Shown: positions 19,865 through 29,715, counted from the first letter of the stretch. The stretch: 64,000 nucleotides of DNA from Bog-756 sp963699085 (GCA_963699085.1 CAVOTH010000005.1:248001-312000), one strand, 5' to 3'. A program made the numbers and translations. The notes: a model not told the origin generated them from the letters alone.

Positions 19865-21145
19865 GTGCCGGCAACCGTCGTCGTCGGGACCCAATGGGGA
19901 GATGAGGGCAAGGGCAAGCTCACCGATCTCCTGGCCAAGGAGATGGAGCTGGTCGTCCGCTATCAGGGCGGCCACAATGCCGGCCACACCATTGTCGTGG
20001 ACGGGGAGACCTTCGCCCTCCAACTGGTGCCGAGCGGGATCCTCTACCCCCACATCACCCCGATCATCGGCAATGGGGTCGTGGTCGACCCGACGGTCCT
20101 CCTGGCCGAGGTGGACACGCTGGAATCGAAGGGGATCGACACGTCGAACCTCCTGGTCAGCGGCAACGCCCACCTGATCATGCCGTACCACCACGAGCTC
20201 GATCAGCTGGCTGAGCGCTACCTGGGCAAGAACAAGCTCGGCACCACCAAGCGGGGCATCGGTCCGTCCTACGCCGACAAGTCGTCGCGTGTGGGCCTCC
20301 GGGTCCAGGACCTGCTCGACCCCAAGATCTTCCGCGAGAAGCTGGACGTGGTCCTGAAGGAGAAGAACCAGGTCCTGGCCAAGGTGTACAACCGCCTGCC
20401 CCTGTCAGCCGATGACATCTGCGGCCTCTATCTCGACCAGCTCGCCCCCCGGATCGCCCCGATGGTGGCCGACACGGTCGGCCTGGTGCACGAAGCCCTC
20501 GAACGGGGTGCCAACGTGCTGCTGGAGGGGGCCCAGGCGACCTTCCTCGACCTCGACCACGGGACCTATCCCTTCGTCACCTCGTCCAATCCGGTGGCTG
20601 GCGGTGCCTGCACCGGCGCCGGCGTGGGCCCCCGCTATATCGACGAGGTCATCGGCATCGCCAAGGCCTACGTGACCCGGGTGGGGAGCGGGCCCTTCCC
20701 CACAGAGCTGGTCAACGAGATCGGCGACACCCTGGTCGATCGGGGCCACGAGTACGGGGTCAACACCGGCCGTCGGCGCCGACCGGGCTGGTTCGACGCG
20801 GTGATGATGCGCCAGGCGGTTCGGCTCAACTCACTGTCCGAAGTGGCGCTGACCAAGTTGGACGTGCTGGACACGTTCGAGACGGTGAAGGTCTGCGTCG
20901 CCTACGAGGCCGATGGTGAGCGGTTCACCCATCCGCCGTACCACCAATCGGTGTTCCATCAGGTGACTCCCGTCTACGAGGAGCTCCCCGGCTGGCAGTC
21001 CGACATCTCGTCGGCCACCGAGCTCGGGGATCTTCCCCAGGCCGCCCGTGACTACGTCCACTTCCTGGCCGAGCAGATCGGCGTGCCGGTCCGGCTCGTC
21101 GGCGTCGGTCCCGGTCGCGAGCAGTTCGTCCGCTTCGCCGCATGA
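19865..21145 (+). CDS. purA: adenylosuccinate synthetase
   Basis: Joins IMP and aspartate using GTP, the first step to AMP. Motifs: VVGTQWGDEGKGKLTD at the N-terminus, RYQGGHNAGHTIV with the catalytic His, GIGPSYADKSSRVG, LLEGAQATFLDLDHGTYPFVTSS and GRRRRPGWFDAV. It has 426 residues, the standard length. GTG 19865 follows GGAGG. It is first of a run of pur genes and overlaps purD by 4 bp. Confidence 0.98.
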   Translation: MPATVVVGTQWGDEGKGKLTDLLAKEMELVVRYQGGHNAGHTIVVDGETFALQLVPSGILYPHITPIIGNGVVVDPTVLLAEVDTLESKGIDTSNLLVSGNAHLIMPYHHELDQLAERYLGKNKLGTTKRGIGPSYADKSSRVGLRVQDLLDPKIFREKLDVVLKEKNQVLAKVYNRLPLSADDICGLYLDQLAPRIAPMVADTVGLVHEALERGANVLLEGAQATFLDLDHGTYPFVTSSNPVAGGACTGAGVGPRYIDEVIGIAKAYVTRVGSGPFPTELVNEIGDTLVDRGHEYGVNTGRRRRPGWFDAVMMRQAVRLNSLSEVALTKLDVLDTFETVKVCVAYEADGERFTHPPYHQSVFHQVTPVYEELPGWQSDISSATELGDLPQAARDYVHFLAEQIGVPVRLVGVGPGREQFVRFAA

Positions 21146-22515
21146 GCGGGGGGGTACCCGCGGGTTCGACCCGGACACCACGCCCGATCCGCACGGTCTG
21201 TGTGGTGGGCTCGGGGGGACGCGAGCACGCGTTGGCGGTGGTACTGGCCCGCACCGCCGATGTCCTCGTCACCCCGGGCAATCCCGGGATCGGCGGAACA
21301 TCGCCCGAGGGCCACGCCATCACCAGCGTGGACACCCCGCCCGAGCTGCTCGAGGCCGACCTGTACGTGATCGGTCCGGAGGCACCACTGGTCGACGGCT
21401 TGGCCGACCGGCTCCGGGCCGACGGGCGGCTGGTCTTCGGGCCGGGCGCGGACGGAGCCCGTCTCGAGGGATCCAAGGCCTTCATGAAGGAGCTGTTGGC
21501 CGAGGCCGGAGTCCCCACGGCGCGGTTCGGGGTGTTCACCGACGTCGGTCCGGCCGTCGAGTTCCTCCGCTCACTCGACGGCCCGTGGGTGGTCAAGACC
21601 GACGGGCTCGCCGCCGGCAAGGGCGTACTGGTGACCGACTCGTTGGACGAGGCCGAGTCCGACGTGGCCGCCAAGCTGTCGGGCGACGCGTTCGGGAGCG
21701 CCGGGCGCCAGGTGGTGATCGAGGAGGGACTGACCGGCTCCGAATGCTCGCTGCTGGTCCTGTGCGACGGCGAGCGCCTGGCCGCTCTCGCTCCGGCCCA
21801 GGACTTCAAACGACGCGACGACGGCGACCTCGGTCCCAACACCGGGGGCATGGGTGCCTTCTCACCGGTCCCCTCTGTGGACGAGGCGCTGGTGGCCTCA
21901 TTGGTCGACGAGGCGGTCGCCCCGCTGGTGACCGCGCTCCGGGCCCGTGGCATCGACTACCGGGGCGTCCTCTACGCCGGGCTGATGTTGACCCCGACCG
22001 GACCGAAGGTGCTCGAGTTCAACGTGCGGTTCGGGGACCCCGAGACCCAGGTGGTCCTCCCGCGCTTCGAGGGCGATCTGGGCGCCCTGCTGGCCGAGGT
22101 GGCTGCCGGGGCGCTGGTCAGCACACCCCGGTTCGCACCCGACCCGGCCGTCTGCGTCGTGCTGGCGTCCGAGGGATACCCGGACCAGCCGCGCACCGGT
22201 GACGCCGTCTCAGGACTGGCCGGCGCTGGGTCGTTGCCCGGGGTCACCGTGTTCCATGCCGGCACGGCCCCGAGCCCGGCAGGCGGCGGCGTGGTCACCT
22301 CGGGCGGCCGGGTGCTGGGGATCACCGCTCTGGGCGGGACACTGTCCGAGGCCCGCACCCGTGCCTATGCCGGTGTCGACGCCATCGCCTGGCCCGGGAT
22401 GCAGCACCGGTCCGATATCGCCCTCGAGGCCGCGCGGTCGGCCGAACGCCCACCCGGCGGCCCTTCAGGCTCGACCGGCTCCGACGCCCGTATGAAAGCA
22501 GAGGCACCACGATGA
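21142..22515 (+). CDS. purD: phosphoribosylamine-glycine ligase
   Basis: ATP-grasp enzyme forming GAR in purine synthesis. It begins with a 16-residue extension, then VCVVGSGGREHALAVVLAR, followed by VIGPEAPLVDGLADRL, FMKELLAEAGVPTARF, VVKTDGLAAGKGVLV, GPNTGGMGAFSPV and LEFNVRFGDPETQVVLPR. 457 residues. The last 25 residues or so are a variable tail. It overlaps both purA and purB by 4 bp (ATGA), so translation is coupled. Confidence 0.98.
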   Translation: MSGGVPAGSTRTPRPIRTVCVVGSGGREHALAVVLARTADVLVTPGNPGIGGTSPEGHAITSVDTPPELLEADLYVIGPEAPLVDGLADRLRADGRLVFGPGADGARLEGSKAFMKELLAEAGVPTARFGVFTDVGPAVEFLRSLDGPWVVKTDGLAAGKGVLVTDSLDEAESDVAAKLSGDAFGSAGRQVVIEEGLTGSECSLLVLCDGERLAALAPAQDFKRRDDGDLGPNTGGMGAFSPVPSVDEALVASLVDEAVAPLVTALRARGIDYRGVLYAGLMLTPTGPKVLEFNVRFGDPETQVVLPRFEGDLGALLAEVAAGALVSTPRFAPDPAVCVVLASEGYPDQPRTGDAVSGLAGAGSLPGVTVFHAGTAPSPAGGGVVTSGGRVLGITALGGTLSEARTRAYAGVDAIAWPGMQHRSDIALEAARSAERPPGGPSGSTGSDARMKAEAPR

Positions 22516-23823
22516 TCCCGCGCTACGCGCCGAAGGAGATGACCGCGCTCTTCTCCGACGAGGCCCGGTTCGCCATGTGGCTGCGGGTCGAGCTGCTGGC
22601 CACCGATGGCTGGGTCGAGGTCGGGGACGTGCCCGCGGACGCCGCCGCGTACTGCCGGGATCACGCACCGAGGGTCGACGCCGCATTCGTCGAGGCGGTG
22701 GCCGAGCGTGAGCGGGTCACCGATCACGATGTGGCCGCGTTCGTCGACGTCGTCCAGGAGGCCATCGGCCAACCCGATGGCTCGTGGATCCACTACGGGC
22801 TGACTTCGTCGGATGTGGTCGACACCGCGCTCTGTGCCACCTTGACCCGAGCGGCCGACCTGCTGATCGAGGCGGCGGGCGGACTGGTGCGGGCCTGCAA
22901 GGCACGGGCGCTGGACGCAATCGACATTCCGGTGACCGGCCGCACCCACGGCATGCACGCCGAGCCCACGACGTTCGGTGCCAAGTTCGCACTGTGGGCA
23001 CTGCAGGCCGACCGTGACGTGCAGCGGCTGCGGGCGGCCCGCGAACGGGTGGCCGTAGGCAAGCTGTCCGGCGCCGTCGGGACGTTCTCGAACATCGACC
23101 CCCGGGTCGAACTCCACGTCTGCACCGCACTCGGCCTGGTCCCGGTGCCGGCCACCCAGGTGGTGGCCAGAGACAGGCACGCCGAGTTCCTTTGGGCCTG
23201 CGCCTCGGTCGGGGCCACCATCGAGCAGATCGCCACCGAGATCCGCCACATGGCCCGCAGCGAGCTGGGCGAGGTGGAGGAACCGTTCAAGCCCGGGCAG
23301 AAGGGCAGCTCGGCCATGCCCCACAAGCGCAATCCGATCCTGTCCGAGCGCCTGTGCGGCCTGGCCAGGGTCTTGCGCGGCTACCTGTCGGCAGGGCTGG
23401 AAGACGTGGCGCTGTGGCACGAACGGGATATCTCCCACAGCTCGGTCGAGCGGGTGGTACTCCCCGATGCCAGCATGCTCACCCTCTACATGCTGCAGAA
23501 GACGACCGGCCTGGTCGAGGGGCTGGTGCTGCATCCCGAGCGGGCGCTGGCCACCCTCATCGAAGGCAGTCGCGGTCTCGTCTTCAGCCAATCGGTGCTC
23601 CTCGCCCTGGTCAGTGGCGGCCTCAGCCGGGATGCCGCCTACCGGATCGTGCAACGTGACGCCGCGCCAAGCGTGGGAGGAGGGGCGAAGCTTCCGGGCG
23701 GTGCTCGACGCCGACCCCGAAGTCACGCTTTCCGCACCGGAGCTCGACGCCGCCTTCGACCTGTCCCGTACGCTGCGTCACGTCCACCGTTTCACCGATG
23801 CCCTGGAGGAGCTAACCCCATGA
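22512..23823 (+). CDS. purB: adenylosuccinate lyase, one frameshift near the C-terminus
   Basis: Releases fumarate in two purine steps. Motifs: SSDVVDTALCATL, VTGRTHGMHAEPTTFG, and the signature GSSAMPHKRNPI with the catalytic serine loop. At about 23668, after AYRIVQRDAA, one extra base moves the reading frame; the expected end AWEEGRSFRAVLDADPEV to RFTDALEELTP continues one frame over and stops at 23823. Removing one base gives 436 residues, a full-length enzyme. Without repair the frame reads straight into purC, giving a false PurB-PurC fusion of 734 residues. The enzyme is essential for purine synthesis, so a sequence error is more likely than a real break. Confidence 0.93.
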
Positions 23824-24716
23824 CCCCGTCCCCTCTGCCGCTGTTGTCATCTGGCAAGGTCCGCGAGTTGTACGACGCCGGCGACGGCCGCCTGCTGATG
23901 GTGGCCTCGGACCGCATCTCGGCCTTCGACGTCATCATGGGGGAGCCGATCCCACAGAAGGGACGGGTCCTGACGGCGATGACGGCGGCATGGCTGGAGG
24001 AGCTATCCGACCTCGCCCCCAACCACCTGGTGAGCGCCGATACGGCTGACTTCCCCGACGGAGCCGCCTCCCTGGCCGGCGGCCTGGACTACCTGGCCGG
24101 ACGGTCGATGCTGGTACGCCGGGCCGAGATGCTCGACATCGAGTGCATCGTGCGGGGCTACCTGGCCGGTTCGGCCTACAAGGAGTACGAGCGCGAGGGA
24201 ACGGTCCACGGTATGCCCATGCCGGCAGGTCTGCTCCACGCCCAGGCCCTTCCCGAGCCGATCTTCACGCCCTCGACCAAAGCGACCGAGGGACACGACC
24301 TCAACATCGGGATGGCCGAGGCCGCCGACATCGTGGGCAAGGAGGCGGCCGAGGCCGCTGCTGATCTGTGCCTGGCCGCTTATTCGCGGGCCGCTGCCCG
24401 GGCCGAGGAGAAGGGCATCGTGATCTGCGACACCAAGTTCGAACTCGGCTACATCGACGGAAAGCTCTCGCTGTGCGACGAGGTGCTCACACCCGACTCG
24501 TCCCGGTTCTGGCCGGCCGATGACTGCGCCCCGGGCACCAACCCGCCGTCGTTCGACAAGCAGCCTCTGCGCGACTGGCTCGAGGCCCAGCCGTGGGACA
24601 AGCAACCCCCGCCCCCGGCACTGTCGTCCGCCATCGTCGATGCCACGTCGAACCGGTATGTGGCGGCCTATGAGTTGGTCTGCGGGCGCTCGCTGGCCGA
24701 CTGGTACGGTGCGTGA
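23820..24716 (+). CDS. purC: SAICAR synthetase
   Basis: Condenses CAIR with aspartate. It starts MTPSPLPLLSSGKVRELYD with the conserved GKVRE loop, and continues VASDRISAFDVIMGEPIPQKG, ECIVRGYLAGSAYKEY, PSTKATEGHDLNIG, DTKFELGY and DEVLTPDSSRFWPA. 298 residues. ATG 23820 overlaps the true purB stop by 4 bp. The long in-frame read-through from purB is an artefact of the purB indel. Confidence 0.97.
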   Translation: MTPSPLPLLSSGKVRELYDAGDGRLLMVASDRISAFDVIMGEPIPQKGRVLTAMTAAWLEELSDLAPNHLVSADTADFPDGAASLAGGLDYLAGRSMLVRRAEMLDIECIVRGYLAGSAYKEYEREGTVHGMPMPAGLLHAQALPEPIFTPSTKATEGHDLNIGMAEAADIVGKEAAEAAADLCLAAYSRAAARAEEKGIVICDTKFELGYIDGKLSLCDEVLTPDSSRFWPADDCAPGTNPPSFDKQPLRDWLEAQPWDKQPPPPALSSAIVDATSNRYVAAYELVCGRSLADWYGA

Positions 24717-24718
24717 GC

Positions 24719-24994
24719 ATGACGTCGACCCGTCAGTTCTCGGTCCAGGTCGAGGTGCTCCTGCGTGACGGGATAGCTGATCCCCAGGGGGCGACCATCG
24801 AACGGGCGCTGCCCGCACTCGGTCTCGACGGGGTGACCGGGGTGCGGGCCGGTAAGTCGTTCCGGTTCGACCTGGACGCGGCCGACGATGCCGACGCGCT
24901 GGCCCAGGCCACCGTGGTCGCCGATCGACTCCTCGCCAACCCGGTCATCGAGGAGTCGGTGGTGCGGGTCCGACCTCTGGGCTCACCGGACTGA
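24719..24994 (+). CDS. purS: FGAM synthase subunit PurS
   Basis: A small 91-residue subunit that joins PurL and PurQ in the three-part FGAM synthase. It has VEVLLRDGIADPQGATIERALPALG and VRAGKSFRFDLDA, then LLANPVIEESVVRV. ATG 24719 follows the purC stop by two bases; a GTG at 24713 overlapping the purC stop is an equally possible start. It shares one base with purQ. Confidence 0.95.
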   Translation: MTSTRQFSVQVEVLLRDGIADPQGATIERALPALGLDGVTGVRAGKSFRFDLDAADDADALAQATVVADRLLANPVIEESVVRVRPLGSPD

Positions 24995-25677
24995 TGGCTC
25001 AGCGCATCGGCGTGGTGCTGTTCCCGGGGACCAACTGCGAGCATGACGCCGTGCTGGCCCTGGAGCGAATGGGCGCTGTCGCGGAGCTGGTCTGGCACGG
25101 CACCACCTCACTCGGCCACTACGACGCACTGGTGTTACCCGGTGGATTCGCCCACGGCGACTACCTCCGTCCCGGAGCGATCGCCCGTTTCTCCCCGGTC
25201 ATGGACGCCGTCGCCGACTATGCCGCGGCCGGCGGCCCGGTGGTCGGAATCTGCAACGGCTTCCAGGTACTCACCGAGGCCGGCCTGCTGCCCGGGGCCC
25301 TCCAGAAGAACCGGGGTCTCCGCTTCGTGTGCACCACGGTGGCGATCCGGGTCGAGCGCGACGACACCGCCTTGACCGACGGGGTGCCGGTGGGAACCGA
25401 GCTGTCGATTCCCATCAACCACTTCGAGGGCAACTACACCTGCGACGTCACCACCCTCGCCCAATTGCGCGACGAGGGTCGGGTCGTGCTCCGTTACGTG
25501 GACAACCCCAACGGATCGGTCGACGACATCGCCGGAGTGTGCAGCGCCGGCCGCAACGTGGTCGGACTCATGCCCCACCCTGAAAGGGCCTCGGACCCGC
25601 TACTCGGTTCGCAGGACGGCCTCGTCCTTCTACGGGCCCTGCTGCGATCGGCCGGCGCGGTACTGCCGGCTGCCTGA
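24994..25677 (+). CDS. purQ: FGAM synthase glutaminase subunit PurQ
   Basis: Class I glutamine amidotransferase supplying ammonia to PurL. Start IGVVLFPGTNCEHDAVLAL, then LPGGFAHGDYLRPGAIARFS, the nucleophile Cys in VGICNGFQVLTEAGLLPG, and the His-Glu pair in GLMPHPERASD. 227 residues. The start codon shares one base with the purS stop. purL, its partner, lies 855 bp further on behind a minus-strand gene. Confidence 0.97.
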   Translation: MAQRIGVVLFPGTNCEHDAVLALERMGAVAELVWHGTTSLGHYDALVLPGGFAHGDYLRPGAIARFSPVMDAVADYAAAGGPVVGICNGFQVLTEAGLLPGALQKNRGLRFVCTTVAIRVERDDTALTDGVPVGTELSIPINHFEGNYTCDVTTLAQLRDEGRVVLRYVDNPNGSVDDIAGVCSAGRNVVGLMPHPERASDPLLGSQDGLVLLRALLRSAGAVLPAA

Positions 25678-25704
25678 GGCTGGCGGGCTGGTGGCCCGCC
25701 GGCC
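25678..25704. terminator. terminator hairpin between purQ and the convergent gene
   Basis: GGCTGGCGGGC and GCCCGCCGGCC form an 11-bp stem with one mismatch and a 5-base loop. It begins at the purQ stop region and ends four bases before the stop of the convergent gene, so it can work in both directions. Confidence 0.7.
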
Positions 25705-25707
25705 CGA

Positions 25708-26139
25708 TCAGCTGCGGGTGCGGGGGATCTTGGCCGCCTGTAACACCGGGGCGCTCACGCCAACGGTGCGCCACGCCGAGTAGGAGATCCCCTTGCGCTC
25801 GCCGTACTGGCGGGCCACCTTGACGAAGCTCTTCTCGAGGGCCGCCAGGTCGACGACATCCCCGCTGTGTGCCAGTTCGGCTTCGAGGCGCTGCTTCTCC
25901 TCCACCAGGTGCAGACGGTTCAGCGGCTCGGCATCGGGCAGCTGATTGTTGATGACCGTGAGGCGTTTGCGGATCGAGTCCGGCGTGCGCTTACGACCCC
26001 GGCGCGGCTTGGTCGACTCGAGTGCCTCGAGGTACTGCCGCACGATGCGGCCCTCCTCGCGACCCTTGGCCAGTGCTGCCTTGTGCTCGGCGGACATCGG
26101 GGTCTTCTTGCGGGATTTGGCGGTGGTGGCAGCTGGCAT
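25708..26139 (-). CDS. conserved actinobacterial basic protein, function unknown
   Basis: A 143-residue, highly charged protein. It has a basic N-terminus, a helical stretch (MSAEHKAALAKGREEGRIVRQYLEAL), an AT-hook-like basic segment KPRRGRKRTPDSIRKRL, a coiled-coil-like part (LNRLHLVEEKQRLEAEL) and a conserved end (FVKVARQYGERKGISYSAWRTVGV). The last part resembles a small helix-turn-helix. Similar proteins are widespread in actinobacteria and look DNA-binding; none is characterised to my knowledge. It sits inside the pur cluster on the opposite strand, so it is probably not part of purine synthesis. Confidence 0.75.
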   Translation of the reverse strand: MPAATTAKSRKKTPMSAEHKAALAKGREEGRIVRQYLEALESTKPRRGRKRTPDSIRKRLTVINNQLPDAEPLNRLHLVEEKQRLEAELAHSGDVVDLAALEKSFVKVARQYGERKGISYSAWRTVGVSAPVLQAAKIPRTRS

Positions 26140-26532
26140 GTGATCACTCTTCCAGTGTTGGTATTTAGGACAAATGGAGAGGCTACTTCATCCCCAATGA
26201 TAAGCAATCGCGCCCTCCACTTGAGGGATACCCGACGCGGTTTTCGGCAATCTACGGTTGCCGGTGACCGCCGTGGAAGCTGCGGCCGTAGCACGGTTCG
26301 ATAGCTGCGCATTCGGTCATAGGACTGCCCGGTCATGGGAGATTTGGCCCTGTGGGACCGGCGATCGGGTCCCGGTGGGTCAGTGGGAGGAGTTGTGAAC
26401 GCCTCGATGAGGGGGGTTACTTGCGCGATGAGTCGGGTTACTTGCGCCGTTGCCGGCGAACTAGCTGTCGCAAACCGGAAAGAATCCGAGCCGGGTATCT
26501 ACACGCCCGCAGGGTCCGGGTACGCTGCGACC
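26140..26532. other. divergent intergenic region before purL
   Basis: About 390 bp between the divergent starts of the basic protein gene and purL. It is locally less GC-rich near 26150-26210, where promoters for the minus-strand gene are likely. It holds the direct repeats at 26413-26446 and no convincing gene. Confidence 0.5.
26413..26446 (+). repeat. two 13-bp direct repeats upstream of purL
   Basis: GGGTTACTTGCGC occurs exactly at 26413-26425 and 26434-26446, a 21-bp period (two helical turns), about 90 bp before the purL start. Spacing and position suit a cooperative regulator binding site; no known regulator was recognised. Confidence 0.6.
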
Positions 26533-28848
26533 ATGGACCGGAGCGGACAAGTGGAGGCCGATCTGTTGACCGAATCGGGTGAGCCGCTTCATCGTGCGCT
26601 CGGGCTGACCGACGGCGAGCACGACGAGGTCGTGAGCGTTCTCGGTCGGCTCCCCAACCACCTCGAGCTCGCCCTGTTCGCCGTCATGTGGAGCGAGCAC
26701 TGTTCGTACAAGTCGTCACGGGTGCACCTACGGCGGCTGCCCACCGAGGCCCCGCACGTGCTCGTCGGCCCGGGCGAGAACGCCGGGGTGATCGACGCCG
26801 GCGACGGCATCGCCGTGGCCATCCGGATCGAGTCCCACAACCATCCCTCGGCCATCGAGCCCTACCAGGGTGCCGCCACCGGGGTGGGCGGCATCCTCCG
26901 GGACATCTTCACCATGGGCGCCCGCCCGATCGCCGTCATGGACCCCCTCTTCTTCGGTGACCCCACCGAGGCCCGCCAGCAGTGGTTGATCGAGGGAGTG
27001 GTGGCCGGTATCTCCGGTTACGGCAACTCGGTGGGCGTCCCGACCATCGGGGGCGAGCTCACCTTCGACCCCTGTTACGCCCAGAACCCACTGGTCAATG
27101 TCCTGTGCATGGGGGTCCTGCCGACGGAGCGGCTGGTGCTCGGCCAGGCATCGGGACCCGGCAACCTCGCCATCCTGCTCGGCTCGTCGACCGGACGGGA
27201 CGGTATCGGCGGGGTGAGTGTGCTGGCATCCGCCGGATTCGGCGGTGGTGACGCCGAGGAGGAAGCAGCCAAGCGCCCGAGCGTTCAGGTGGGTGATCCC
27301 TACGAGGAGAAGCGACTCATCGAAGCGTGCCTGGAGCTGCTCGACGCCAAGCTGGTCGTCGGGATCCAGGATCTGGGCGGGGCTGGTCTGGTGTGCGCCA
27401 CCAGTGAGACGGCGGCCCGCGGGGGAGTGGGGATGGACGTGGACGTCTCCGCTGTTCCCCGGCGCGAGCCCGGCATGGCCGACTACGAGGTCATGACGTC
27501 GGAGAGCCAGGAGCGGATGCTGGCCATCGTCACCCCGGACGACCTTCCCCGGGTCCAGGAGGTCTGCGACAAATGGGAGGTCCGGGCCGCCGTCGTAGGA
27601 AGGGTCACCGAGGCTCCTGCGGGCGCCCCCGGGCGGTTGCGCATCCTCGACGGCGTCGACGGCGCCGTGCTCGGCGACGTGCCGGCGGTCGCCCTCAGCG
27701 AGGACGCCCCTCTGTACCGGCGGCCCCTGTCGAGGCCTTCCGACTACGACGCCCGGCTCGCCGACGAGCCCGGCGCACTACCGGCCCCGACCGACTGCGG
27801 TCACGACCTGCTGGCGCTGCTGGCCGACCCCACCTGGGTCTATCGGCAGTACGACCACCAACTCTTCCTCAACACGGTCGAGGGCCCGGGAGGTGACAGC
27901 GCTGTCCTCCGCCTGGCCGCGCCGGGGCTACCGCCGTCGGAGCGGGGCCTGGCTCTGACCACCGACTCCAACCCGACCTGGTGCGCCATCGATCCCCGGG
28001 CCGGGACGATCGCCACCGTGGCCGAGGCCGCCCTCAACCTGGCCTGCTCGGGGGCGACGCCGAAGGCAGTGGTCAACTGCCTCAACTTCGGAAACCCCGA
28101 GCACCCCGAAGTGATGTGGCAGCTGTCGGAGGCCATCGACGGGATGGCGGAGGCATGTGTGGCCCTCGGACTCCCGGTCATCGGGGGCAATGTGAGCCTG
28201 TACAACGAGAGCTACGGCCGGGACATCGATCCGACACCGGTAATCGGCGGCCTCGGGCTGATCGAAAAACTGGCGGCCCGGCCGCCGGGGATCACCCTGG
28301 TCGAGGGGGGCACATTGGTGCTGTTGGACGCCAGCATGGGCACCGCGAACTCTCACCGGAGCGCTCCGTCGCTGGCCGGGTCTCGTTGGGCCGTGCAGCT
28401 GCGCCATCATCGCAACGGCACACTGCCGCCGATCGACCTGGCCGGTCATGGTCGCCTGGTCGACTTCGTGGCCACGCTGGTGGCCGAGGGCGTGGCCGGG
28501 GGCGACAGCCTGGTGGACGGCGTCCATGACGTGTCCGGAGGCGGTCTGGGAGTGGCGCTCGCCGAACTCGCGGTGCGGTCCGGCATCGGCGTACAGGTGT
28601 CCGGGGTGGCCGATCACCACGAGCTGTTCAACGAAGCGCCGTCCCGGGTCGTCGTGTGCACCACCCGCAGCCACGACCTGTTGTCGCGGGCAGCCGACGC
28701 CGGTGTCGGATTCCGGGTGCTCGGAACGGCCGGCGGGGACCGTGTCGTCATCGGCGACCTGGTGGACCTGGCGTTGGACGACGCCACGGCGGTCTGGCGC
28801 GACCGGCTGCCGGAGCTGCTCGACGATCTGGCTCCTGTCACCAACTGA
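26533..28848 (+). CDS. purL: FGAM synthase subunit PurL (small type)
   Basis: A 771-residue synthase subunit that uses PurQ ammonia and ATP to make FGAM. Motifs: MWSEHCSYKSSRVHL, RIESHNHPSAIEPYQGAATGVGG, DIFTMGARPIA, GIQDLGGAGLVCATSE, and VVNCLNFGNPEHPEVMWQ with PVIGGNVSLYNE. The length is that of the small PurL, which needs PurS and PurQ, both present upstream. ATG 26533 was chosen because conserved sequence begins shortly after it. Confidence 0.97.
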   Translation: MDRSGQVEADLLTESGEPLHRALGLTDGEHDEVVSVLGRLPNHLELALFAVMWSEHCSYKSSRVHLRRLPTEAPHVLVGPGENAGVIDAGDGIAVAIRIESHNHPSAIEPYQGAATGVGGILRDIFTMGARPIAVMDPLFFGDPTEARQQWLIEGVVAGISGYGNSVGVPTIGGELTFDPCYAQNPLVNVLCMGVLPTERLVLGQASGPGNLAILLGSSTGRDGIGGVSVLASAGFGGGDAEEEAAKRPSVQVGDPYEEKRLIEACLELLDAKLVVGIQDLGGAGLVCATSETAARGGVGMDVDVSAVPRREPGMADYEVMTSESQERMLAIVTPDDLPRVQEVCDKWEVRAAVVGRVTEAPAGAPGRLRILDGVDGAVLGDVPAVALSEDAPLYRRPLSRPSDYDARLADEPGALPAPTDCGHDLLALLADPTWVYRQYDHQLFLNTVEGPGGDSAVLRLAAPGLPPSERGLALTTDSNPTWCAIDPRAGTIATVAEAALNLACSGATPKAVVNCLNFGNPEHPEVMWQLSEAIDGMAEACVALGLPVIGGNVSLYNESYGRDIDPTPVIGGLGLIEKLAARPPGITLVEGGTLVLLDASMGTANSHRSAPSLAGSRWAVQLRHHRNGTLPPIDLAGHGRLVDFVATLVAEGVAGGDSLVDGVHDVSGGGLGVALAELAVRSGIGVQVSGVADHHELFNEAPSRVVVCTTRSHDLLSRAADAGVGFRVLGTAGGDRVVIGDLVDLALDDATAVWRDRLPELLDDLAPVTN

Positions 28849-28866
28849 TACGTAGGTGGACCTGGC

Positions 28867-29715
28867 TCAGGCGGCCGGCCTGGCCTCCTCGAGTTGAGCC
28901 AGCACCCGGTCGGCGACCTTGAGGTCACCGGTGCCGGTCCCGACATGCAGGTCGGGCTTTGACGCTCCGTGGTAGTCGGAGCCGCCGGTGGCCACCAGAC
29001 CGAACCGTCGGGCGAGGTTGGACAGGTCGGTCCGCTGCCGCGGTGAGTAGCGGCCGTACACAGCCTCGAGCCCGCCGAGGCCCGCCTCGACCATGGTGGA
29101 AACGGCGGCGGCCAGAGCGTCTCCCTCCAGTCCGACCGTGTGCGGATGGGCCAGCACCGCGACACCACCCGATTGACGGACGAGTCGGCACACATCGGCC
29201 ACGGTCAGTCGCCCCTTCGGGATGTAAGCCTCGCCGCCGTTCCCGAGGTACCGGGTGAAGGCCTCGTCGAGGGTGGCGACGGCGCCGACATCGACCAGGG
29301 CGCGGGCGAAGTGGGGTCGCCCGACACCGGAGACCGTGCCGGCGTGGGCGGCGGCCATGCCCACTGTCACCGGGATCCCCAACTGCTGCAGGCGGACGGC
29401 GAGAGCCTCGTTCCGGATCCGGCGGTCCTCGCGCAGGCGGCTGAGCTCGACACCCAACGGGCTGGTCGGGTCATCGACGAAGTACGCGAGCACGTGCACC
29501 CCGCCTCCGGCGATCGGGATGCAGGAGACCTCACAGCCCGGGACAAGACGGATCCCCAGCTGCTCGGCCCGGGCCCGGGCCTCGGGCAGGCCGTCCAGTG
29601 TGTCGTGATCGGTCAGCGCCACCGCGCTGCAGCCCACGTCGTGGGCCATCTCCACGATCCGGCCCGGGGAATCGCTCCCATCGGACCGGTCGGAGTGGGT
29701 ATGGAGGTCGATCAC
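28867..29715 (-). CDS. PHP-domain metal-dependent phosphoesterase
   Basis: A protein of about 282 residues with the PHP metal-site motifs: IDLHTHSDRSDG at the start, VALTDHDTLDGL, PGCEVSC, VAVLAHPHTVG, and TGGSDYHGASKPD. The set fits TrpH/YciV-type phosphoesterases that cleave 3'-5' or AMP-type phosphates, for example 3',5'-nucleoside bisphosphate. GTG 29715 puts the first motif right at the N-terminus as in the family; ATG 29760 or 29799 would give extensions. It converges with purL, 18 bp apart, and diverges from purF. Confidence 0.88.
   Translation of the reverse strand: MIDLHTHSDRSDGSDSPGRIVEMAHDVGCSAVALTDHDTLDGLPEARARAEQLGIRLVPGCEVSCIPIAGGGVHVLAYFVDDPTSPLGVELSRLREDRRIRNEALAVRLQQLGIPVTVGMAAAHAGTVSGVGRPHFARALVDVGAVATLDEAFTRYLGNGGEAYIPKGRLTVADVCRLVRQSGGVAVLAHPHTVGLEGDALAAAVSTMVEAGLGGLEAVYGRYSPRQRTDLSNLARRFGLVATGGSDYHGASKPDLHVGTGTGDLKVADRVLAQLEEARPAA

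Noticed and set aside
22512..24716. Apparent PurB-PurC fusion protein of 734 residues
   Set aside because: The join comes from a one-base insertion near 23668; the true purB end and a separate purC start (ATGA overlap at 23820) are both clear.
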